Of a stretch of DNA of 64,000 nucleotides, positions 8,312-17,251 are shown in pieces (position 1 is the stretch's first letter; the number at the start of each line of letters is the position of its first letter). The notes beneath the pieces were generated by a model. The model worked only from the letters and a program-made list of their open reading frames with translations, made no database searches and was not told where the DNA came from. The position numbers were made by a program, and so were the translations under genes. Source of the stretch: Herbaspirillum hiltneri N3 (GTDB lineage Bacteria > Pseudomonadota > Gammaproteobacteria > Burkholderiales > Burkholderiaceae_D). Location: assembly GCF_001267925.1 (NCBI RefSeq), contig NZ_CP011409.1, positions 2,852,001 to 2,916,000 on the forward strand, given 5' to 3'.

Positions 8312-8754
8312 TGATCGAATGGACAAATATGGTTATCTGGCGCTCGCTGGCCGGCGGAGCGCTGATCGGCCTGGCGGCGGCAATGCTTATCCTGTTCAAC
8401 GGCCGCATCGCGGGTATCAGCGGCATCCTGGGCGGATTGATAGGACGCGCAAACAAGGGCGAAAAGCTCTGGCGCGGCATGTTCCTGGCCGGTCTGCTGC
8501 TGGCGGCGCCGCTATGGCGTCTCATGGGGGCGCTTCCTGATGCGACCATTACGGCGACAACTCCGTTGCTGATCGTTGGCGGGGTACTGGTGGGAGTCGG
8601 CACCCGATATGCAGGCGGCTGCACCAGCGGGCATGGGGTATGCGGGATATCCCGAGGTTCGGTACGCTCTTTTGTCGCGACCGCGGCGTTCATGATGGCC
8701 GGTTTTATCGTGACCTACCTTGCGCGTCACGTCTTCTTTTTCCCTGGATCCTGA
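8308..8754 (+). CDS. YeeE/YedE family membrane protein (PmpA-like)
   Basis: A 148-residue integral membrane protein with about four hydrophobic segments and the conserved motif RYAGGCTSGHGVCGISRGS, whose cysteines are thought to handle sulfur species as in YeeE thiosulfate channels. It starts inside the bigR stop codon (ATGA overlap), so the two are translationally coupled. It is half of a split transporter, paired with the next gene, as in the bigR-blh-pmpAB arrangement. Likely role: movement of a reduced sulfur compound across the inner membrane. Confidence 0.8.
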   Translation: MMIEWTNMVIWRSLAGGALIGLAAAMLILFNGRIAGISGILGGLIGRANKGEKLWRGMFLAGLLLAAPLWRLMGALPDATITATTPLLIVGGVLVGVGTRYAGGCTSGHGVCGISRGSVRSFVATAAFMMAGFIVTYLARHVFFFPGS

Positions 8755-8756
8755 CC

Positions 8757-9194
8757 ATGCAGAATATCCTCGCCTTGTTTATCGGCCTGCTTTTCGGCGT
8801 TGGATTGCTGCTTTCCGGGATGACCGATCCGGCCAGAATCCTCGATTTCCTGGACCTGGCCGGCAATTGGAATCCGACGCTATTGATCGTCATGGGCGGC
8901 GCCGTCCTGATCGCCACTCCCGCTTTTGCGTGGGCGCGAAGCAGGTCTCGCAGCTTGCTCGGCGCACCGATGCAATTGCCGACGCGCAAAGACATCGACA
9001 TTCGACTGGTGCTGGGTAGCCTGGTCTTCGGCGCCGGATGGGGACTCACCGGATTTTGTCCGGGACCGGCTCTGGTGAGCGCGGCTGCGGGACATGCCCA
9101 AGCCTGGATCTTCGTCGCCGCGATGATTGCAGGCATGTGTCTGCATTGGCTGATGAGCGTTGTTTTCCCGCTTTCTCCCGGCGCAAAGACATAG
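8757..9194 (+). CDS. YeeE/YedE family membrane protein (PmpB-like)
   Basis: A 145-residue membrane protein with four hydrophobic segments and the second-half YeeE motif GLTGFCPGPALVSAA. The start is taken at ATG 8757, two bases after the PmpA-like stop; a longer frame upstream is a shadow of that gene. Together the two halves equal one full-length YeeE/YedE transporter. It ends the sulfide operon and converges with adhP at a four-base gap. Confidence 0.8.
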   Translation: MQNILALFIGLLFGVGLLLSGMTDPARILDFLDLAGNWNPTLLIVMGGAVLIATPAFAWARSRSRSLLGAPMQLPTRKDIDIRLVLGSLVFGAGWGLTGFCPGPALVSAAAGHAQAWIFVAAMIAGMCLHWLMSVVFPLSPGAKT

Positions 9195-9198
9195 CAGA

Positions 9199-10227
9199 CT
9201 AAGAGAAATCGAGCACCACCCGGGATGGCACTTCACCGCGCTGCAGACGTTCAAAGACACTGTTGATCGCCGACAACGGCTGCAACTCGATATCCGCCCT
9301 CACCTTTCCCGCGGCTGCAAAAGCAAGTGCTTCAGCCATATCCTTTCGGGTTCCTACGAACGAACCCCGGATCGTAATGCAGTTGGCAACCACATCAAAC
9401 AACGGTGTCGGGAACTCGCCAGGAGGCAAACCTACCAGCACACAAGTACCGAGTTTGCGAGTCATCGCAACTCCCTGATGGAACGCTTCAAGGGATGGCG
9501 CGGTGATAAGAACACCATGGGCGCCGCCATCCGTCAATTTTCTCAATTGTGCTACCGGATCGCCAGCGCGGACATTGATCAGTACTTCGGCGCCAAGACG
9601 TTGTGCATGCGCCAGTTTTTCGTCATCGACATCGATTGCGCAGACGCGCAAGCCCATGGCCTTCCCGTACTGAACAGCCAAATGGCCGAGTCCGCCAATA
9701 CCAGAGACGGCCAACCACTCGCCAGGCTTGACGTCACACTCCTTGATCCCCTTGTACGAGGTCACGCCGGCGCAGATGATGGGTGCTGCCGCAGTGGCAG
9801 CCAGCCCCTCGGGGATATGCGCAACATATTTCGGGTCAGCCAGAATATACTCGGCGAAACCGCCATTCTTTGTATACCCGCCGTATTCCGCCTCAGCGCA
9901 TACCGTCTCCCATGCCGCCAGACAATACTCGCAATGCCCACACGCCGAGTAAAGCCACGGCACGCCAACGCGGTCTCCGATGTTGACTTCGCTCACGCCT
10001 GGGCCCATGGAGACCACAATACCGATACCTTCGTGTCCCGGAACAAACGGCAATGCAGGTTTTACAGGCCAGTCGCCGTGCGCTGCATGCAAGTCGGTAT
10101 GACAGACACCGCACGCTTCCGTTTTGACTAAGATTTGCCCGGGTCCCGGCGATGGCAAGGGAATATCTCGTAGCGCAAGCGGCTGACCGAATTTCTCCAC
10201 CACTGCGGCCTTCATCGTAGTTTTCAT
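9199..10227 (-). CDS. adhP: zinc-dependent alcohol dehydrogenase, AdhP type
   Basis: A 342-residue medium-chain dehydrogenase. C42 (CGVCHTD), H65-E66 (PGHE) and C152 suit the catalytic zinc, and C96, C99, C102 and C110 suit the structural zinc. The Rossmann motif GIGGLG lies at 176-181. It interconverts ethanol and acetaldehyde with NAD. It is last in a leftward run usp-BON-adhP with 34- and 62-base gaps, probably one operon from the FNR-type box at 11478. In the low-oxygen setting it may regenerate NAD or use alcohols. Confidence 0.9.
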   Translation of the reverse strand: MKTTMKAAVVEKFGQPLALRDIPLPSPGPGQILVKTEACGVCHTDLHAAHGDWPVKPALPFVPGHEGIGIVVSMGPGVSEVNIGDRVGVPWLYSACGHCEYCLAAWETVCAEAEYGGYTKNGGFAEYILADPKYVAHIPEGLAATAAAPIICAGVTSYKGIKECDVKPGEWLAVSGIGGLGHLAVQYGKAMGLRVCAIDVDDEKLAHAQRLGAEVLINVRAGDPVAQLRKLTDGGAHGVLITAPSLEAFHQGVAMTRKLGTCVLVGLPPGEFPTPLFDVVANCITIRGSFVGTRKDMAEALAFAAAGKVRADIELQPLSAINSVFERLQRGEVPSRVVLDFS

Positions 10228-10289
10228 GCGTACTCAGCTTTCAAAAGATCAAATTGCGACAAATGTTCCTGGGACTTCACGGTGCGCAG

Positions 10290-10943
10290 TCAGAAAGTGA
10301 CTGACAACTTGTCGACTACTTTCGTTACCCCCGGGGTTTTTACAGCAGCGTTGAATGCTTCATGCCGTTCGGCCAACGATGCCACGGAACCGCTGAGGGT
10401 AATCTGTTCGCCGTTGACAACGACGTCGATTGCCTTGGCCGTCGAGTGTGCGCGGCGCTGCAGAGCGGCTTCGATATGAGTTTTGATATCCGCCGGTCGT
10501 GCGACATGCTTCACGGCAATCTGATTGCTAATGCCGACGACACCCAACAGACTTCGCAGTGTGCTCTCTGCCGCCATCCGCTGATACTGGTGTTCAACTT
10601 CGCCACTTAAGGTGATCCAGCCGTCCTCCACCATCACCTTGACCTTATCCTTCGGAAGCAAGGCGTTCCAATCCAATCCCTGGGCGGCAACGCGTGCGAT
10701 GTCGGCATCCGTGCGTTTGCTGGACCCGGGCAGAACGACATCAATTTCCACGGCAAGTCCTCTCACGCCGGAGACCCGTTGCACGGCTTTCTCTGCAGCA
10801 TACTTCTCGGCGTAGCTATCCAGATTGCCGGACAAGGTCACGACGCCATCGCAGACTTCGACGCCAATGACGTTGTCGTCGACAGCAGACTCCCAAGCCA
10901 GCTCCTCGACGACATCTTGCTTGATTTGATGGTCGGTTTTCAT
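10290..10943 (-). CDS. triple BON-domain stress protein
   Basis: A protein of 217 residues from ATG 10943, preceded by GAAAGGG; the longer upstream frame overlaps the usp gene and lacks a ribosome binding site. Three BON domains follow each other (about 1-72, 75-145 and 148-217), each with the pattern V-V-x-G-x-V-T-L-S-G-x-V. BON domains are thought to bind membranes or ligands, as in OsmY, but there is no signal peptide here, so this copy is probably cytoplasmic. It lies between usp and adhP in one operon. Confidence 0.85.
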   Translation of the reverse strand: MKTDHQIKQDVVEELAWESAVDDNVIGVEVCDGVVTLSGNLDSYAEKYAAEKAVQRVSGVRGLAVEIDVVLPGSSKRTDADIARVAAQGLDWNALLPKDKVKVMVEDGWITLSGEVEHQYQRMAAESTLRSLLGVVGISNQIAVKHVARPADIKTHIEAALQRRAHSTAKAIDVVVNGEQITLSGSVASLAERHEAFNAAVKTPGVTKVVDKLSVTF

Positions 10944-10977
10944 ATGATCCCTTTCACGTGATGTATTGCGACAGTGG

Positions 10978-11415
10978 CTACTTGAACACCAGCACTGGAA
11001 TCTTGCTGTAAGTGAGCACCTTCTGTGTCTCGCTACCGGGTAACAATTTATCCAATCCCTTACGGCCATGCGACGCCATAAAGATGGAATCGCACCCGTA
11101 TTCGGTAGCAAAACGCAGAATCTCTTCATGCGGATGCACACCTTTAACGGTATGGATTTCACAAGCCGCGCCAGCCTTCTTTGCACAATCGGCGATGAAG
11201 TCGGCGTTTAGCTTCGACTGTTGAAAAATCTCATCTTCAATACCCTTCAGGTCGTAACCTGCGCCAAGTTCCGGCATGATCAGAGTCTGAAAAATTTCGG
11301 ATACAGCGAGCCCAACAATCTTGCTGCCGTAAGATGCTGCAAATTCAACCGCAGCAGCCACCGCTTTCTTGGACAATTCCGATCCGTCAGTTGCCAGCAA
11401 TATTTTCTTTAACAT
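10978..11415 (-). CDS. universal stress protein, single domain
   Basis: A 145-residue UspA-fold protein from ATG 11415 (GAGGTCACA upstream). It starts with the usual beta strand and ATDGSELS. The nucleotide-binding loop reads MASHGRKGLDKLLPGSETQKVL, close to the G-2x-G-9x-G-S/T pattern of ATP-binding members. It is the first gene of the usp-BON-adhP run. An FNR-type box is centred about 69 bases upstream of the start, which suits activation under low oxygen. Confidence 0.9.
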   Translation of the reverse strand: MLKKILLATDGSELSKKAVAAAVEFAASYGSKIVGLAVSEIFQTLIMPELGAGYDLKGIEDEIFQQSKLNADFIADCAKKAGAACEIHTVKGVHPHEEILRFATEYGCDSIFMASHGRKGLDKLLPGSETQKVLTYSKIPVLVFK

Positions 11416-11477
11416 TGTGACCTCATTGAAGATAAACACGATGAAGGCCATCCTATGCCTCGCCCCTGGCGATGGAT

Positions 11478-11491
11478 TTGACTTGGATCAA
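11478..11491 (-). promoter_or_regulatory. FNR/Anr-type box upstream of usp-BON-adhP
   Basis: TTGACttggATCAA matches the FNR consensus TTGAT-N4-ATCAA with one mismatch. An activator at -41.5 would give a start of transcription near 11443, 28 bases before the usp ATG. Confidence 0.7.
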
Positions 11492-11544
11492 AACGGACCA
11501 AACGAGAAAATTTATTTGCTCCCACGGCGGCCTGCAGTGCTTCC

Positions 11545-11558
11545 TTGATGTAGGTCAA
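11545..11558 (+). promoter_or_regulatory. FNR/Anr-type box upstream of two-domain usp
   Basis: TTGATgtagGTCAA has one mismatch to the FNR consensus. From -41.5 the transcript would start near 11593, 35 bases before ATG 11628. Confidence 0.7.
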
Positions 11559-11627
11559 TCCAGCTTCTGCAATCACCTCTACCATGTCGGTAGCACGAGG
11601 ACGCATCAGCTTAACGGGAGTCAATTC

Positions 11628-12491
11628 ATGAGCTATAGATCCATCTTGATTCACGTCGGCAACACGACGGATCTTGAACAACGGGTAAAGCTTGCTGCGC
11701 GCCTGGCGTCTGCGGATCGGACGACCGTCGTCGGCCTCGCCATATCCGGGAACACGAAATTCATGTCACGATTTCTTTCGCCGGCAGACCAGATCGCAAG
11801 CGGGATATCTTCGGATCAAGCATTCCCGGCGGACGAACTCGCCCATCGCGGAAAACGTCACCTGGAGATGACGAGGTCATTGGCGCGATTTGCGACGCTT
11901 GCTCAGCAATATGGAATTGCAAGCGTTCAGCAGCTGCATGTCGATGACGATGCAGCAAGTGCACTAAGTGCTCACGGCAGCGCCGCAGATTTGATTATTC
12001 TCGGAAAGAACGATCTGCAACACCCTGCAAGACGCGAAGAAAGCGATCTCGTTGAATTCGTCACTCTGAATACCACTGCACCTGTATTCACAGTCAATGA
12101 AAAACCATTTTCATGGAGACATGCGCTGGTCGCCTGGAACGGCAGCAGCGTGGCCGCCCGCGCCGCGCGCAACGCGCTGCCGATACTGGAAAAAGTCGAC
12201 CTCGTCAGCGCGGTCATTTTCGGTGACGGCATCGATCCTAGTACGCATGCCATCGCCTCGGAGGATGCCCTGCGCCAGTGTCTTTCCACCATTCCCAAGC
12301 CCGTCAATGTCATTCATCGTACCGAAACTCCAGATACCGGACACGCGCTGCTCGCACTCGCCGACGAGCTCGACGCGGATCTCATCGTCATGGGATGCGT
12401 AGCGCATCCGCGTTGGCGTGAAACCCTGCTGGGAGGCACAACGGGAGTTGTCATAGCCGAATCATCAACATCTCTGCTGCTTTCACGTTGA
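11628..12491 (+). CDS. universal stress protein, tandem UspA domains
   Basis: A 287-residue protein with two Usp domains (about 1-150 and 155-287). ATG 11628 follows GGGAG. The second domain ends MGCVAHPRWRETLLGGTTGVV, a variant of the ATP-binding loop in which the first Gly position is altered (CVAHPR). The first domain is more degenerate. It is divergent from the single-domain usp, with a separate FNR-type box for each direction. Confidence 0.85.
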   Translation: MSYRSILIHVGNTTDLEQRVKLAARLASADRTTVVGLAISGNTKFMSRFLSPADQIASGISSDQAFPADELAHRGKRHLEMTRSLARFATLAQQYGIASVQQLHVDDDAASALSAHGSAADLIILGKNDLQHPARREESDLVEFVTLNTTAPVFTVNEKPFSWRHALVAWNGSSVAARAARNALPILEKVDLVSAVIFGDGIDPSTHAIASEDALRQCLSTIPKPVNVIHRTETPDTGHALLALADELDADLIVMGCVAHPRWRETLLGGTTGVVIAESSTSLLLSR

Positions 12492-12585
12492 CATTGTCAC
12501 TACGCCAACATTGACTCCGTCGTTTGACTCAATGGCGGCATTGCTTGCTGGCCGCTGGTGTGTCTGTACACGGAAATCCACTAAC

Positions 12586-12599
12586 TTGATCTGCATCAA
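12586..12599 (+). promoter_or_regulatory. perfect FNR/Anr box upstream of phaC
   Basis: TTGATctgcATCAA is an exact match to TTGAT-N4-ATCAA. From -41.5 the transcript would start near 12634, with TAGGCT (12621-12626) as a plausible -10 element, 24 bases before the phaC ATG. Confidence 0.85.
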
Positions 12600-12657
12600 G
12601 TCTCTTGAGAGCGGCCTTGTTAGGCTGGCGTCACTGTTTCCCGAAAGGCTCCCTGCC

Positions 12658-14454
12658 ATGGACAAGAAATACCTTCCTCCCGCGGTCGTTGAACGGTTGG
12701 CCAGCGCTTGGCTGGCGCCGTTGCGTTACGACTATCCTGAAAGTGACAATGATTCGGCTCGCCTGGATCTGATGAGCAATGCCTGGCTAGGAAAAATGAG
12801 CGGCAACATTTCACCGGCCGCGATGTTCAACGCATATACAGACTGGATAACCCACCTCGCCTTGTCACCGACCAAGCGCGTTGCGCTGCTGCAAAAGGCG
12901 TGGCAAAACTGGGAGCGCTGGAGTGTCTACAACCGGGCATGTTGCAATGACAGCGAGAATACAAGCTCGCCAGCCTGCATAGAGCCACTTCCGCAGGATC
13001 GTCGCTTCAGCGACCCGGCCTGGCAGCAATGGCCGTTCAATGCCATCTCCCAAGGCTTCTTGCTTCAGCAACAGTGGTGGCACCGCGCCACAACCGGGGT
13101 TCGCGGCTTATCCCAGCATCACGAAGACGTAGTGACGTTTACCGTGCGTCAAGTCCTGGATATGCTTGCGCCGTCCAATTTTTTTGCAACCAATCCGGTA
13201 GTACAGCAAGCGACTGTCAATTCGGGTGGAAGCAATCTCGTCCAAGGGGCACTCAATGCCATGAGCGACTGGCGTAAAAGCGTGCCGGGACAGCATGACA
13301 ATGAAAACTCTGATTTCAGAGTCGGCAAAGAGGTTGCCGTCACGCCCGGAAAGGTCGTTTTTCACAACAAGCTCATCGAACTGATTCAGTACGCACCGGC
13401 AAGCAAGACTGTGCATGCGGTCCCCTTGCTTTTTGTCCCTGCGTGGATCATGAAATACTATATTCTGGACCTGTCTCCGCAAAATTCTCTGGTCAAGTAT
13501 CTGGTCGATCTTGGCTATACGGTCTACATGATTTCCTGGAAAAACCCGGTGGCGGAAGACCGCGAGTTATCGATGGATGACTATCGTCGGCTGGGCGTTA
13601 TGGCGGCAATCGACACCATCGTTGCGCAGACCGGCTCCAAACAGATCAATGCCGTCGGCTACTGCCTGGGCGGGACCCTGCTATCGATCGCCGCAGCGAG
13701 CATGGCGCGTGATGGCGACAACCGCCTGGCAAGCATGAGTCTGTTTGCATCTCAGGTCGATTTTGAAGAACCTGGCGAGCTGTCATTGTTCATCGATGAA
13801 AGCCAGGTCAGCTTTCTGGAAGCCGTCATGTGGGATCAGGGATATCTCGACACCAAGCAGATGGCGGGTGCGTTTCAGTTGCTGCGTTCGAACGATTTGA
13901 TATGGTCCCGTCGGCTCCATCAGTACCTCCTTGGTTTGCCTGAACAAAAAAGTGATCTGATGGCGTGGAACGCCGACGCGACGCGCATGCCCTATCGCAT
14001 GCATTCCGAGTATCTGCGCCAGCTGTTCCTGAAAAATGACTTGGCGGAAGGACGTTATCTCACCGACGGCAGGCCCATCAGCCTGACCGATATCCGTCTT
14101 CCTGTTTTCGCCGTGGGGACCGTTACCGACCATGTCGCTCCCTGGAGATCCGTCTTTAAAATTCATCGGCTGACCGACACCGACGTCACCTTCGTGCTCA
14201 CGTCCGGCGGTCACAACGCAGGTGTGGTATCGCCGCCCGGTCATCCGCATCGCAGTTATCAGATAGCGACTCACACTGACAAACAAAGCATGGTGGATGC
14301 AAGTGCATGGCAGGCCGGCGTCGAACGTCACGAAGGTTCATGGTGGCCCGCCTGGGAGGCATGGCTGCGCAAACGCTCAGGAAAACGCGTTGCACCGCCG
14401 CCCATGCCGACGCATGGACTCGCCGCGCCTGGGAAATATGTCATGCAGCCGTAG
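12658..14454 (+). CDS. phaC: class I poly(3-hydroxyalkanoate) synthase
   Basis: A 598-residue PHA polymerase from ATG 12658; upstream in-frame codons have no ribosome binding site and cross the FNR box. The alpha/beta hydrolase core has the lipase-like box GYCLGG with nucleophile C336, D491 (TVTDHVAPW) and H519 (SGGHNAG). It joins (R)-3-hydroxyacyl-CoA units into storage polyester at the granule surface. mgtA follows after eight bases, so the two are likely co-transcribed. phaB and a phasin lie 14 kb away in the same FNR-boxed region, while no phaA is present; this is probably a second, low-oxygen PHA set. Confidence 0.92.
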   Translation: MDKKYLPPAVVERLASAWLAPLRYDYPESDNDSARLDLMSNAWLGKMSGNISPAAMFNAYTDWITHLALSPTKRVALLQKAWQNWERWSVYNRACCNDSENTSSPACIEPLPQDRRFSDPAWQQWPFNAISQGFLLQQQWWHRATTGVRGLSQHHEDVVTFTVRQVLDMLAPSNFFATNPVVQQATVNSGGSNLVQGALNAMSDWRKSVPGQHDNENSDFRVGKEVAVTPGKVVFHNKLIELIQYAPASKTVHAVPLLFVPAWIMKYYILDLSPQNSLVKYLVDLGYTVYMISWKNPVAEDRELSMDDYRRLGVMAAIDTIVAQTGSKQINAVGYCLGGTLLSIAAASMARDGDNRLASMSLFASQVDFEEPGELSLFIDESQVSFLEAVMWDQGYLDTKQMAGAFQLLRSNDLIWSRRLHQYLLGLPEQKSDLMAWNADATRMPYRMHSEYLRQLFLKNDLAEGRYLTDGRPISLTDIRLPVFAVGTVTDHVAPWRSVFKIHRLTDTDVTFVLTSGGHNAGVVSPPGHPHRSYQIATHTDKQSMVDASAWQAGVERHEGSWWPAWEAWLRKRSGKRVAPPPMPTHGLAAPGKYVMQP

Positions 14455-14462
14455 GATAGAAC

Positions 14463-17147
14463 ATGCCTGGTCCGAGCAACACCGCTTCTTCATCTTCCAA
14501 TGCCTTCCTTGCGAGACATCCGGATGCCCTCCGTCGCGCTTCCCACTCTCCGGCACAAGCAGCCGAAGCGGTGTTGCGAAGCGTCGCTGCACTGACGCCA
14601 GACGCGGCGCTGGAGCAGCAAGCGTCTTCCTTGCAGGGCCTGACCATAGCGGAAGCAGAAGAACGCCGGAAAAAATATGGAGTCAACGCCATTGCATCGA
14701 GGAGTAGCTTGCAAGGATGGCGCCGGTTTCTGACACTGCTGGCCAGTCCGTTGTCGCTGCTGTTGCTGCTGCTGACTTGCGTCAATCTTGTCATCGGAGA
14801 GACTTGGGGCGGCGTGATGATCGGCATCATGGTGATTCTGTCCACCTTGCTGTCGTTCTTGCAGGAACATCGCGCAGACAAAGCCGCACAACAGCTTCGA
14901 TCGATGGTGGCCACCACCGCCACCGTCCAGCGGGCTGACCAAGGCAAGCTCGAGATCCCGCTTGCAGAGCTGGTACCCGGAGACATCATTTTTTTGTCAG
15001 CTGGGGATATCGCTCCTGCCGATGTGCGCATCTTGTCGGCCAAAATGCTGTTTATCAGCCAGGCGGCGCTTACAGGCGAATCTCTTCCTGTTGAGAAGAC
15101 CTCAATAGCATCGATGCCATCGATGGCGACCTCGGGCGAGAACCTGACGGATATTCCCAATTTGGCGTTTATGGGCACCAATGTCGTCAGCGGCACCGGA
15201 ACCGCGCTCGTCGTCGCCACCGCCGAGCGTACTGCTTTTGGACATATTGCCGTCGATCTGATCAAAGCGCGGGAGTTGACCAGTTTTGATCGTGGCATTG
15301 ACAAGTATGTTCATCTGCTCATGCGCATCATGCTGGTGATGGTGCCTCTGGTGTTCCTTCTCAATGGAATAACCAAGGGAGACTGGCTGGAGGCGTTGCT
15401 GTTCGCCGTCGCTATCGCCGTAGGACTGGCGCCGGAGATGCTTCCCATGATCATCACGATCAACCTGGCCAAGGGTGCATTGGCAATGTCCGAGAAGAAG
15501 GTCATCGTCAAACGGCTTAATGCGATTCAGAATTTCGGTGCAATGAACATCCTCTGCACGGACAAAACAGGCACGCTGACCCAAGACCGGATCATCCTCG
15601 AAAAACACGTCGACATCGATGGCGTCGATTCACAGAAAGTAGTGGAGTACGCCTATCTGAACAGTTTCTTTCAGACCGGCCTCAAGAACTTGCTGGACAT
15701 GGCGATCCTGAGCTATCCCGGCATGCAAGAAAAAGTCGAGCCCGACCGCCACTTTCACAAAATTGATGAGCTGCCTTTCGATTTCGAACGGCGCCGCATG
15801 TCGGTCATCGTGGAGCAAGCCAACCATACCCGATTACTCATCTGCAAAGGCGCTCCTGAAGAGATCCTGAGTATCTGCACCGATGCCGAACACAACGGCA
15901 AAGCGGTGCCGCTTGCCCCGCATCATGGTGCGGAGTTGAGCAAGACGGTCGATGATCTGAACGACGATGGTTTTCGCGTCATTGCCGTTGCCTGCAAAGA
16001 GCTGCCGGAAAATGGCGCAACAGCGACGAATGAATTCTCCAACAACGATGAATCCGGGCTGACATTGGTCGGCTATATCGCTTTTCTGGATCCGCCGAAA
16101 GACAGTGCTGCCGAAGCCATCGCCAGTCTTCATGCCTATGGCGTGACAGTGAAAGTACTTAGCGGCGACAACGGTGCGGTCGTGCGCAATGTGTGCCGCC
16201 ACGTTGGCTTGCCGGGAGAACAGGCCGTTCTCGGCAGCGATATCGACGCGCTCAGCGATGAGGCGGTTGGAGAATTGGCCGAACGAATCCATATTTTCGC
16301 CAAGCTCAATCCACAGCAAAAAGCCAGAATCATCCGCTGTCTTCAACAACGACATCATGTAGTTGGCTATCTCGGTGACGGCATTAACGACGGCGCTGCG
16401 CTAAAAACTGCAGACGTCGGCATTTCAGTCGATAGCGCGGTGGACATCGCGAAGGAATCGGCCGACATCATTCTTATGCGCAAGAGCCTGGTAGTCCTGA
16501 AAGACGGCGTGCTGGAAGGCCGCAAGGTCTTTGGCAACATTACGAAGTACATCAAAATGAGTTCCAGCTCCGCTTTCGGCAACATGCTGAGCGTACTTGG
16601 CGCGAGCGCCATACTGCCATTCCTGCCCATGGCGCCGGTCCAGATACTGCTGAATAATCTGCTTTACGATTTTTCGCAGACCACCATTGCGACCGATCAT
16701 GTCGATGCGGAGTATCTCAAGGAGCCACGGCGTTGGGAAATACTCGACATCGGTCGATTCATGATGGTGCTGGGTCCGGTGAGTTCACTCTTCGACTACC
16801 TGACGTTTGGCGTCTTGTGGTATCTCTTCGGCGCGGGGAACCAGTCCTTGCTGTTTCAATCCGGCTGGTTTGTCGAATCGCTACTGTCGCAGACTCTGGT
16901 GGTGCATGTCATCCGGACAGGAAAAATTCCTTTCATTCAGAGCAAGCCCAGCCTGCCGTTACTCGCAACGACGGCCATCATCTGTCTTTTGGCCTTCTGG
17001 CTACCGGCCTCACCGTTTGCTCATGCGCTTGGCCTGACAGCGTTGCCGTTTGGTCTGAATGTGGCCATTCTGGCCATCGTTTTCGCCTACCTGCTGCTGA
17101 CGCAACTGCTCAAATCCTGGCTTATCTCGCGCTTCGGCCTTAAATGA
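14463..17147 (+). CDS. mgtA: magnesium-translocating P-type ATPase (P3B)
   Basis: An 894-residue P-type ATPase with a cation-ATPase N-terminal domain, the actuator loop TGES, the phosphorylated Asp D367 in DKTGTLT, the hinge GDGINDGAA and about ten membrane segments; the late VQILLNNLLYDFSQ stretch is typical of MgtA/MgtB. It imports Mg2+ using ATP. ATG 14463 follows AGGA and lies eight bases after phaC. A PHA synthase with a magnesium pump in one operon is odd, but both make sense as responses to energy limitation. No mgtC or Mg2+ leader was seen. Confidence 0.9.
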   Translation: MPGPSNTASSSSNAFLARHPDALRRASHSPAQAAEAVLRSVAALTPDAALEQQASSLQGLTIAEAEERRKKYGVNAIASRSSLQGWRRFLTLLASPLSLLLLLLTCVNLVIGETWGGVMIGIMVILSTLLSFLQEHRADKAAQQLRSMVATTATVQRADQGKLEIPLAELVPGDIIFLSAGDIAPADVRILSAKMLFISQAALTGESLPVEKTSIASMPSMATSGENLTDIPNLAFMGTNVVSGTGTALVVATAERTAFGHIAVDLIKARELTSFDRGIDKYVHLLMRIMLVMVPLVFLLNGITKGDWLEALLFAVAIAVGLAPEMLPMIITINLAKGALAMSEKKVIVKRLNAIQNFGAMNILCTDKTGTLTQDRIILEKHVDIDGVDSQKVVEYAYLNSFFQTGLKNLLDMAILSYPGMQEKVEPDRHFHKIDELPFDFERRRMSVIVEQANHTRLLICKGAPEEILSICTDAEHNGKAVPLAPHHGAELSKTVDDLNDDGFRVIAVACKELPENGATATNEFSNNDESGLTLVGYIAFLDPPKDSAAEAIASLHAYGVTVKVLSGDNGAVVRNVCRHVGLPGEQAVLGSDIDALSDEAVGELAERIHIFAKLNPQQKARIIRCLQQRHHVVGYLGDGINDGAALKTADVGISVDSAVDIAKESADIILMRKSLVVLKDGVLEGRKVFGNITKYIKMSSSSAFGNMLSVLGASAILPFLPMAPVQILLNNLLYDFSQTTIATDHVDAEYLKEPRRWEILDIGRFMMVLGPVSSLFDYLTFGVLWYLFGAGNQSLLFQSGWFVESLLSQTLVVHVIRTGKIPFIQSKPSLPLLATTAIICLLAFWLPASPFAHALGLTALPFGLNVAILAIVFAYLLLTQLLKSWLISRFGLK

Positions 17148-17175
17148 CCAGCTGCAATTGTTCCTTTGCAGACAT

Positions 17176-17189
17176 TTGATTGACATCAA
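17176..17189 (+). promoter_or_regulatory. perfect FNR/Anr box upstream of the efflux operon
   Basis: TTGATtgacATCAA matches the consensus exactly. Transcription would start near 17224 with TAGACT (about 17212-17217) as -10, upstream of the GTG at 17252. Confidence 0.85.
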
Positions 17190-17251
17190 GATGTTGGAGG
17201 CGCACGGCCCGTAGACTGCTTCGCATGGTATCGATCGGTGCGGGAGTCAAC

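Noticed and set aside
10237..10255. FNR-like half site upstream of adhP
   Set aside because: The second half has two mismatches and it is too close to the adhP start for activation; adhP is better explained as the third gene of the usp operon.
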